From an uncultured euryarchaeote (lineage in GTDB: Archaea > Thermoplasmatota > Poseidoniia > Poseidoniales > Thalassarchaeaceae), in assembly GCA_937897085.1 (NCBI GenBank), contig CALCOR010000258.1:1-9793 (forward strand): DNA of 9,793 nt, in the 5' to 3' direction. Of this stretch, positions 1 to 6,200 are shown piece by piece. Both the position numbers and the translations under genes were made by a program. The number at the start of each line of letters is the position of its first letter. Position 1 is the first letter of the stretch. The notes beneath the pieces were generated by a model. The model was given only the letters and a program-made list of their open reading frames with translations, ran no database searches and was not told where the DNA came from.

Positions 1-1
1 C

Positions 2-424
2 ATTGATCTACACGAAATGGACGCAGAGGGTGCGCGCAAGATGCTCGATATCATCATCCATAATCGCGAACGCATCGGCAGATTGCGCATCGTCACGGGA
101 CGGGGCAAGCATTCTGCTCACAGCCGCCCAGTGCTGCGTCCGCTGGTGCAGGGGCGGCTGAATCAGGTAGCGCACCAACTCGATTGGCAGTTGATTCCTA
201 AGGCCGGTTCCATCACCTTGAGGCCGATGGGAGAGCGCCCCTCCTTACGACTGTGGATGCTGCGTTTTCTGGTGTTCATCGGACCGATCACCATCGCACT
301 GGCGCTCGCCTTCCAAGACCTCGCCGGCAGCGGCGCGCGTGAGCAAGGGATGGCGTTCGGTGCTGCAGCCGGGGTCATACTCACAGGGCTGCTCGCATCA
401 TACCGGAAACGCTCCGTCTACTGA
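2..424 (+). CDS. Smr-domain protein with C-terminal membrane hairpin (5' end missing)
   Basis: The frame is open from the window edge, so the real start lies upstream and the ATG at 17 is probably internal. The 140 visible residues begin with IDLHEM, matching the LDLHG-type motif of Smr (small MutS-related) domains, followed by an amphipathic helix. At about residues 32-38 is TGRGKHS, the family's GxGxHS-like motif, and after it the expected helix and strand. Smr domains are known as nucleic-acid nicking or RNA-cleaving modules; which role applies here is not visible. Unusually, the domain is followed by two hydrophobic segments (about 86-104 and 116-133) separated by a short loop with Asp, Arg and Glu, which suggests a cytosolic domain anchored by a membrane hairpin ending in a basic tail (SYRKRSVY). 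The gene is convergent with the tRNA 8 bp downstream. The Smr assignment is good; the anchoring is inferred from hydrophobicity. Confidence 0.75.
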   Translation: MDLHEMDAEGARKMLDIIIHNRERIGRLRIVTGRGKHSAHSRPVLRPLVQGRLNQVAHQLDWQLIPKAGSITLRPMGERPSLRLWMLRFLVFIGPITIALALAFQDLAGSGAREQGMAFGAAAGVILTGLLASYRKRSVY

Positions 425-432
425 ATGCAGAA

Positions 433-507
433 TGCCCCGTGCGGGATTCGAACCCGCGTGACCGGCTCGAAAGGCCGGGATGATGGACCGGGCTACACCA
501 ACGGGGC
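433..507 (-). tRNA. tRNA-Glu (anticodon UUC)
   Basis: Read on the minus strand, this 75-base segment folds as a complete tRNA. The acceptor stem is GCCCCGT pairing with ACGGGGC, with discriminator A. The anticodon stem CCGGC/GCCGG encloses loop CTTTCGA, whose anticodon TTC reads GAA and GAG. The T arm is GCGGG-TTCGAAT-CCCGC. The D-arm region (TGGTGTAGCCCGGTCC) closely resembles euryarchaeal tRNA-Glu. The bases after the discriminator are TTC, so CCA is not encoded and must be added by nucleotidyltransferase. There is no sign of an intron. It lies downstream of the YqaA-like gene on the same strand and faces the Smr gene. Confidence 0.96.
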
Positions 508-535
508 TTCAGCACGCTGAGCGGGCGGCGGAATG

Positions 536-542
536 TGCATAA
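536..542 (-). promoter_or_regulatory. Possible TATA box for tRNA-Glu
   Basis: The minus strand reads GGTTATGCAC here, an A/T-rich hexamer in a GC-rich spacer. Its centre is about 32 bp upstream of the mature tRNA 5' end, compatible with an archaeal TATA box plus a leader of a few bases. The match to the archaeal consensus is imperfect, and the tRNA could instead be co-transcribed with the YqaA-like gene that ends 80 bp upstream. Confidence 0.35.
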
Positions 543-587
543 CCAAATCGGTCGGGCGATGAACAGCCATCCTGACTGAGACAGTCC

Positions 588-1217
588 TCACTCCTCTTCA
601 TCTGGCATCTCATCGAGGCCTTCCCACCAACGCCATGCGGGCCAGGCGAGCAATGCGGCGGCTAGACTGACCACCATGAATCCCGGTCCTTGCAGGAACT
701 TGAGCAGCAGGTCTCCGTAGAGACCCACGAGCAGCACCTCCGCGCCGAACCTGATGCTTCGACCCACCAGACCGGCGGCGATGAACTGACGACGGTCCAT
801 GCCCCCCATCCCAGCACACCACCCGAGCACCTTGTAGGGAATCGGGGAGAGAGCGGCGATGAACACCCCGAAGGCGCCGTAGCGGGTGACCAGCGTATCG
901 AACCTGCGCACGGTCGAGGGTTTTGCGAACCTGTCGAGCAACGGCTTCCCCCACCGTTCGCCCATCCACCAGGCGACGAGTGAACCGAGAACACTCGACA
1001 GGGTGACGACGAGGAAAATGAGCGTCAGTCGAGCCGGGTCGTTGGCTGAGGCAGCCATCGGGAGAACGAGCAGGTCGGGTGGGATCGGTTGGATGAACGC
1101 CTCCGTGAATGTGAGCAGACCGAGCCCGATCAGTCCGTTGTCAGCGAACCACGCCAGAGCCGGGTCAGTCCAGACGTTCCAGAAACCCATGTCGACAGCC
1201 CGCTGGCTGCTGTGCAT
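588..1217 (-). CDS. YqaA/DedA-family (VTT/SNARE-associated domain) membrane protein
   Basis: A 209-residue integral membrane protein. After a short N-terminal segment, hydrophobic stretches lie at about residues 29-56, 64-86, 114-138, 146-168 and 178-196. The motif TEAFIQPIPPD (38-48) matches the re-entrant 'E...P.P.D' signature of the YqaA branch of the DedA superfamily. LSPIPYKV (123-130) matches the second conserved proline loop, and GRSIRFGAE (152-160) the conserved Gly-Arg/Arg-Phe helix. The family is linked to lipid scrambling or membrane homeostasis, but the substrate of YqaA-type members is not established. An AGGAG at 1228-1232 (minus strand) lies 10 bases before the ATG at 1217 and supports that start; a second ATG at 1190 would remove nine residues. 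The acidic C-terminal tail (DEMPDEEE) is probably cytosolic. The gene is divergent from Nob1 with a 47-bp gap. Confidence 0.85.
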   Translation of the reverse strand: MHSSQRAVDMGFWNVWTDPALAWFADNGLIGLGLLTFTEAFIQPIPPDLLVLPMAASANDPARLTLIFLVVTLSSVLGSLVAWWMGERWGKPLLDRFAKPSTVRRFDTLVTRYGAFGVFIAALSPIPYKVLGWCAGMGGMDRRQFIAAGLVGRSIRFGAEVLLVGLYGDLLLKFLQGPGFMVVSLAAALLAWPAWRWWEGLDEMPDEEE

Positions 1218-1264
1218 GAAGGTTCGGCTCCTGCGAATGTTGGCATGAGCGAACCGGCACGGCT

Positions 1265-1798
1265 ATGGCAACGGTCAGCAGCCACGCGGACATGACCGAT
1301 GAAGAGCCTGTGCCACGAGTGCTTGACACTTCCGCGCTGCTTCATTGGCCGGTCGATGAACTGGCTCTGGGTTCGGTGGTGCCAGCACAGTTGCGCGAGG
1401 TGGAGCGCTTCTCGCAGGAGCGAGCGCTGCTGCTCGAAGGCACTACTCTGGTGTGGCGTGAGCCATCGGAGGCGGCGGTCGCTCGCGCCCGTGACATAGC
1501 GCGGACCACGGGAGACCTGGCAGGACTCTCACCGACAGATGTCAGCCTGCTCGCGCTGGCGCTCGAGATGGGCGCTGAACTTGTTACCGATGACTACCGC
1601 TTGATGAACTGCGCCGAGAGCGCCGGAATCCCGTATCGCGCTGTTCTGACAGAAGGGATCAGCGAGCGCTGGCAGTGGCGACTCCTGTGCCGTGCCTGCG
1701 GTCATCAGGCCGCTGCCGCCGAACAGGAGAGCGAGAGCCGCCAAGAGACCACGGAATGTCCTGAGTGCGGTAACGAGATGCGGCTGAGCAGCCGCTGA
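1265..1798 (+). CDS. nob1: Nob1-type rRNA maturation endonuclease (PIN domain plus zinc ribbon)
   Basis: The 177-residue product starts its PIN domain with RVLDTSALL (Asp21). Further conserved acids are Glu45 in AQLREVE, Asp92 in SPTDVSLL, and Asp109/Asp110 in LVTDDYRLMNCAE, a signature close to the Nob1 TDD..(M/V)N(V)A motif. After the linker GISERWQW comes a C-terminal zinc ribbon with Cys142-x2-Cys145 and Cys165-x2-Cys168. This PIN plus ribbon order and length are typical of archaeal Nob1, which cleaves precursor 16S rRNA at its 3' end during small-subunit maturation. The start is uncertain: the ATG at 1292 (MTDEEPVPRVLD) would put the PIN domain almost at the N terminus, and neither start has a convincing Shine-Dalgarno sequence. 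A weak CTATGG at 1263-1268 lies at a TATA-like distance from 1292. The gene faces the TatA-like gene, with one base between the two stops. Confidence 0.9.
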   Translation: MATVSSHADMTDEEPVPRVLDTSALLHWPVDELALGSVVPAQLREVERFSQERALLLEGTTLVWREPSEAAVARARDIARTTGDLAGLSPTDVSLLALALEMGAELVTDDYRLMNCAESAGIPYRAVLTEGISERWQWRLLCRACGHQAAAAEQESESRQETTECPECGNEMRLSSR

Positions 1799-1799
1799 C

Positions 1800-2063
1800 T
1801 CACTCTTCTTCGACGGCGACGAGAGCTTCGTCCACGGTCATCCCTTCGACATCTGCTCCCGCCGAGATCGCGGTTGTCTCGGTCTGGCCGCCGCGGTCGA
1901 GATCGGCCTCGGTCTCGCCCCTCCGACTGTCGGACATACCTTCGTTGAACTCACCCTTAGCCTGCCCCAGAGCGCGGGCGATCTTGGGCAGTCGTTCCAC
2001 TCCGAAGAAGAGCACGAATATCCCGAGGATGAGCAGCAGTTCGCTGACGCCTGGTGTTCCCAT
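1800..2063 (-). CDS. tatA: TatA/E-family twin-arginine translocase subunit
   Basis: The 87-residue product has the TatA layout: a short N terminus, one hydrophobic helix (about residues 6-20), the Phe-Gly hinge (FFG, 19-21), an amphipathic helix (VERLPKIARALGQAKGEF, 22-39), and a long, polar, acidic tail (about 45-87). TatA oligomers form the variable channel element that moves folded twin-arginine substrates across the cytoplasmic membrane. Glu8 in the transmembrane helix (SELLLIL) recalls TatB, but archaea usually have only TatA and TatC, and TatA is the simpler call. No TatC gene is in view. On the minus strand GGGGTGA (2075-2081) lies 11 bases before the ATG and could pair with the 16S rRNA 3' end, so this gene is probably leadered or read through from the beta-grasp gene 123 bp upstream. 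I see no strong TATA box near the start. Confidence 0.87.
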   Translation of the reverse strand: MGTPGVSELLLILGIFVLFFGVERLPKIARALGQAKGEFNEGMSDSRRGETEADLDRGGQTETTAISAGADVEGMTVDEALVAVEEE

Positions 2064-2186
2064 GTCAGTTCACTTCACCCCGTCGTGTCGGACTCACCCA
2101 TTCAAGGATTCGCCCCGCGCCGCTTCGATTCGGAACATACTGCCGCCTCCAGCATCAATCCAACCACAATTGAGAACCGACCAATC
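2064..2186. other. Gap between the MoaD-like and TatA genes
   Basis: 123 bp without a gene; both flanking genes read on the minus strand. It holds the possible TatA ribosome-binding site GGGGTGA (minus strand, 2075-2081) and only a weak TATA-like AGTATGTT (minus strand, about 2134-2141). I see no T-run terminator for the upstream gene in the minus direction, so read-through into tatA is possible. Confidence 0.4.
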
Positions 2187-2447
2187 TCATCCACCGGAGA
2201 CTGGCGGAAGGAATGCCACCTCTGCCCCGTCGATGAGTTCAGTATCCGGTGGGCAGAATGTGCCATCCTGAGCCACCTTGACTCCTTGTTCCAGTGCCTG
2301 TGCCAGTTCCAGGTGAGCGGCGAGGTCGGCGATAGTCGCTCCGAGCGTCATCGGGAGCTCGAGTTCGCGGACCCCGAATTCATCCACCAACGGGCCGAAC
2401 AGGCGAACGGTCACTTTGACCACCTTCCTGATGTCTTCCTCGCTCAT
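2187..2447 (-). CDS. MoaD/ThiS/SAMP-type beta-grasp sulfur carrier or modifier
   Basis: From the ATG at 2447 this encodes 86 residues. VKVTVRLFGPLVDEFG (9-25) matches the first beta hairpin of MoaD-like proteins (V.V.LFG). GATIADLAAHL is the central helix, DTELIDGAEVAFLPPVSGG is the typical 'L.dgdeva.lPPvsGG' ending, and the chain stops right after the C-terminal Gly-Gly. In this family an E1-like enzyme adenylates the terminal glycine, which then carries sulfur for molybdopterin or thiolation, or is conjugated to lysines as a SAMP. No MoaE, MoeB/ThiF or other cofactor gene is nearby, so the exact role cannot be settled here. The frame is open further upstream to 2570, but that part is arginine/proline-rich and overlaps the ABC ATPase gene. 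A TATA box 28 bp upstream of 2447 implies a leaderless transcript starting at that ATG. Confidence 0.85.
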   Translation of the reverse strand: MSEEDIRKVVKVTVRLFGPLVDEFGVRELELPMTLGATIADLAAHLELAQALEQGVKVAQDGTFCPPDTELIDGAEVAFLPPVSGG

Positions 2448-2470
2448 TGGTTGAGGGGGCGTGAACGGGG

Positions 2471-2479
2471 GTATAATAC
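2471..2479. promoter_or_regulatory. Shared, symmetric TATA box for the divergent MoaD-like and ABC genes
   Basis: GTATAATAC reads TATAATA on the plus strand and TATTATA on the minus strand, symmetric around the central A at 2475. The centre is 26 bp from the ATG at 2501 and 28 bp from the ATG at 2447 on the other strand. Both distances are what archaeal TBP/TFB promoters need to start transcription at or next to the A of the start codon. It is the only A/T-rich stretch in the 53-bp gap. Dual use is inferred from geometry. Confidence 0.7.
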
Positions 2480-2500
2480 ATGGCTCTCTATCGCGCGCGC

Positions 2501-3211
2501 ATGAGTTCCGTAATGGAAGCGATAGACCTCTGGAAAGTCTACGAAACCGGGTCGAACAAAGTTCAGGCATTACGGGGTGTCAACCTGTCGATCAACAAGG
2601 GAGAGATGGTCGCCATCATGGGTCCATCTGGGTGCGGGAAGACGACCTTGTTGAACTGCGTATCAAGTCTGGATGAGTTCACTGCCGGAGAGGTGCTCGT
2701 CGATGGCAGAAAGATGTCTGAGATGTCTGACAAGGAGCGAACAAGGATGAGAGCAGAGCGCCTCGGATTCGTCTTCCAGTCATTCAATCTGTTACCAGTT
2801 CTGTCGGCCGTGGAAAACGTCGAGTTGCCGCTGCTGATGAACGATGTCTCCCCCAGGGAAGCAAGGGAGAGGGCGCTATCGGCACTGGAGTCTGTCGGAT
2901 TGCGCGACTGGGCCGGTCATCTTCCGTCTGAACTCTCAGGGGGAGAGCAGCAGAGAGTGACCATCGCCCGAGCCTTCGTGCACGAGCCGGCGCTCATTCT
3001 GGCTGACGAACCCACCGGTAACTTGGACACATCCACCTCCGCGACCGTCATCGATCTGCTGATTGACCTCAATCGCTCACGCGGCATAACGTTCCTTCTG
3101 GTGACGCATGAGGAGGAGATTGCTCGTGAGTGTACTCGACTCGTCAGCATTCGAGATGGATTGATCGTCTCCGATGAACAGCTCGTCGAATCAACTGATT
3201 CCGAGGAATGA
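2501..3211 (+). CDS. ABC transporter ATPase, MacB/LolD/FtsE-like
   Basis: The 236-residue nucleotide-binding subunit has every motif of an active ATPase: Walker A GPSGCGKTT (41-49), Q-loop FVFQSFNLLP followed by the family-typical SAVENVELPL, signature LSGGEQQRVTIARA (from 145), Walker B LILADEPTGNLD (Asp169, catalytic Glu170), and H-loop VTHEEE (His203). The wording NLLP..(S)A.ENVELPL and DEPTGNLD is characteristic of the MacB/LolD class, which pairs with FtsX-type permeases and drives extracytoplasmic conformational change rather than transmembrane uptake. The start at 2501 is preferred over the longer ATG at 2480: the TATA box centre is 26 bp upstream of 2501, and 2480 directly abuts that box. 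A third ATG at 2513 is possible. The permease gene follows 13 bases after the stop, so the two form an operon. Confidence 0.95.
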   Translation: MSSVMEAIDLWKVYETGSNKVQALRGVNLSINKGEMVAIMGPSGCGKTTLLNCVSSLDEFTAGEVLVDGRKMSEMSDKERTRMRAERLGFVFQSFNLLPVLSAVENVELPLLMNDVSPREARERALSALESVGLRDWAGHLPSELSGGEQQRVTIARAFVHEPALILADEPTGNLDTSTSATVIDLLIDLNRSRGITFLLVTHEEEIARECTRLVSIRDGLIVSDEQLVESTDSEE

Positions 3212-3224
3212 ACAGGGTGCGCAG

Positions 3225-6200
3225 ATGCCAGTCAATGCGAAGTTTCTCTCCGCTGCCCGCAAGGTAGCGGTCTGGGCAGTTTCGTTGTCGTCGATAGCGC
3301 TGGTGTACTATCTCGTTCTCCGCGCCATCGAGGATTCACCAGACGGCATCACCAACGGTTGGCGAGCTACAGCCCTGTGCCTCGGGCTCGTAGCCGCCAT
3401 TGTCGTCCACTCGACTCTTCGCTTGCTGCTTGAACCGCGCCAGAGAATCATCGGCACCATGGCGCTGCGTAACCTGCGTCGCAGGAAGCGCAACACAGCG
3501 CTGATCGTCGTCGGCCTGCTGGTCGGTTCAGCGATCATCTCCAGCAGTCTGGTGGTCGGCGACAGTCTGGATGCGACCTTGAATGCAGAGTTCACCGAGG
3601 CATTGGATGAGACCGACATCGTGATTCAAGGAACCGACATCAACGGATTACCAGTCTGGTGGAACCAGAGCAGTGCGCTGGACTTCGTCAATGACATGGA
3701 ATTGGATTCCGACATCGACGCCGTGTCCATCGGCATCAAGATGAGCGTCTCCATCAAGGTACCCGACCGTAGGACGGTCGAGCCGAACGCGAACTGGCTC
3801 GCCATGGATGGGGAACTGCAACAGACCGGAACCTGGAATCCTCTGGGTGGCTCAGGTGGAGTCCACTACTCGGACATCGAGACCGGGAATGTCGTGATCA
3901 ACGAACACGCCGCGGAGCAGTTGGAATTGCGGATTGGTGACAGGCTCGAGGTCTCTTGGACCGACATCAACGCGGGCGTCATCAGCCGTCCGATGGCTAA
4001 CTTCACTGTACAGTCGATCGTGCCTACCACAGCTACTGGATTTGTTCAGGGCGGCGATACTGCGATCTTCACCGAACTCGCTGTGGCGCAGGAGTTGATG
4101 CACCGCACCGAGGAGATCAATCGCATTGCAATGTCGGCAACCGGCGGATTACTGGATTCCTATGCTGCTGAGCAGAGGGTTCTGCCCCACGTCAACTCGT
4201 CGTTAGACGCCGCGCTGCTCGGAATCGATGCGGGACTTGATGTCGCGACCATTCCCGATGAGTTCTCTCTGGCCGTCCAGAGCACCGCGGGCGATGGTCT
4301 GCTGAGCGGCGCCGAGGTGGAGAGCCTGAGAGAGAATCTCACGTTCATTGCTTCTGATACCCCTGTGGTCGAGATGCTGATGGCACCCCTGGCTGGATTA
4401 AGCCACGAAGGAGTGAATCTGACCGGGCTGCTCACTGCAGAGGTAAATGGCTTCGTCGTCGATGATGTGGCCGATTGGTACGCGACCCCTGCCGGCCTGT
4501 CGGTGCAGAAGCGTGAAACGAGCCAATGGTTACAATGGATTCCTCCCGATGAGATGGACAACGCGATCACCGGAATGGTATCGGTCGGTGACGGCGCTGT
4601 ACTCTCACTCCATTCGAGTGGCGTGCGCCTCTCGGCTCTGGACGAGGACGTACCCTCGCGGAACATCGACCTGCCCGACTCTGATGGAGAGATGGCTGCT
4701 CTGGCGGTCACCAGTTCGTCAGGGGCGCCATACGGAATCGCGCTGCAGGTGTCGGATGACTCGGCGCTGCTGCTGCACGGAACGGGATTCGCCGAGGAGG
4801 GTAACATCTCGTGGAATGGGACCAGTCTGGATGTCTCTTCGCTACCGCAGATCGAGAGCGGTGAGTTGGCGGTCGAAGGTGACCAGCTTCTGGTCCGCCT
4901 GCAGGCCTCCCTGTCCAGCCATACGTGCGCCATTCCTCTGACCGTTCTCTCCGGGCAGTCAACGAGCTGCGCGTGGCAGCAGGACCCTCCGGCGATGCGC
5001 CATCTCGTGCAGGTCGGCGACGCTGCTTGGGATCAGAGTGGCCAGGACCTTGTTCGAACCCTTTCTCGTCTGTCCAGCCTCAGTGCTTCAGCGCACGACA
5101 TGGGCCTCCCTGCAGGTGATATTCTGTCGGTTGGAGGCGACGGTGTCTGGGTCGATGGCCCGGGTCTCTACATCTTCAACGGGACACACTTCGTGAACGC
5201 AACGCTCCAGCCTCCTGCAGCCGCAGATGGAAATGCTGTCTGGTCGGACGACTCCCGCACCCTCGCGAGCGGTCCCGACGGCGCCTTCATCGTCGATGAG
5301 AACGGTATCAGCGGCAGGCTTCCATACCAGCATTCAGTGGACGGAGTGAGCAAGATCCCGATGGTCGCTCTGGCCATCACCGGCGGCGGAACAGGGCTGC
5401 CCGAGCCATCGCAGGGGGAAGTGATGCTGACTGCATGGTCCGCAACCGGAGTCGCCATCACGCCTCCAGCCAACCTGTCGCTGCTCGGACTGCTCCCCGC
5501 TGCTCGGGGATACGATGAGCCATTGCAACTCAACTACTCCAGCGCCGTCCCCTCTCTGCCCGCGCCCCCCGGACAACCAGGGTTGGACGACCTCTCGGTG
5601 GGCATCATCAACATCTCAGACGCCGAGGCTCTCCTGTTGATGGAAGAGCCGGTCCGCAGCAGCGTGATGATTGCCGGCCCGTCACTCGCCCTTCCGGGAG
5701 CATTCGATTCCGTAGTCGAGAACGTCACCGCCTGGACTGACGAGATGACCACCGCGGCATCGATGGGATTCAAGGTCATCCCGATCAAGAGTGATGTGCG
5801 TAGGGCGACCGAGGATGCCGGCGCAAATTTCTCTGCACTGTTCCTAGTCTTCGGTTCGTTCGTCATCTTCGCCGGCATCCTGCTGGTGATGAACCTGTTT
5901 GTGATGCTCGCCGACGAGCGCAAGTCGGAGATGGGCATGACCCGCGCACTCGGAATGCAGCGGGGCGACTTGCGCACGATGTTCGTGCTTGAAGGCTCGG
6001 TGATCGGACTGATGTCCAGCTCTATCGGAGCAGTGCTCGGAATAGGTGTGGCGCGCGTGCTGATGGCCGGCCTCGACAAGGCACTGTCTGACACCTTCGG
6101 CGGCTCGATCATGTTCGCATGGGAGTGGCACAGTCTGCTCACCGGATTCTCCATCGGTTTCCTCGTCACCTGGGCTACCCTGCTCGCCACTTCTTTCTAC

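Noticed and set aside
574..586. Small inverted repeat GACTG-AGA-CAGTC just after the YqaA-like stop
   Set aside because: The stem is only five base pairs, with no T-run after it in the minus direction, so it is not a convincing terminator.
1218..1264. Possible shared promoter between the YqaA-like and Nob1 genes
   Set aside because: I see no TATA-like sequence at a leaderless distance from either start except a weak CTATGG near 1265, so a promoter cannot be placed here.
2085..2504. Plus-strand 139-codon frame opposite the MoaD-like gene
   Set aside because: It is antisense to a well-supported beta-grasp gene, shows no recognisable family, and would run across the shared promoter.
2713..2730. 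Near-tandem ATGTCTGAG/ATGTCTGAC in the ATPase gene
   Set aside because: It simply encodes MSEMSD in a conserved-length loop of the ATPase; it is too short to be a meaningful repeat.
4160..4933. Long minus-strand frame (257 codons) inside the permease gene
   Set aside because: It is fully antisense to a convincing FtsX-family coding frame, its translation is Ser/Arg/Pro-rich low-complexity sequence with no recognisable domain, and it has no promoter or ribosome-binding site.
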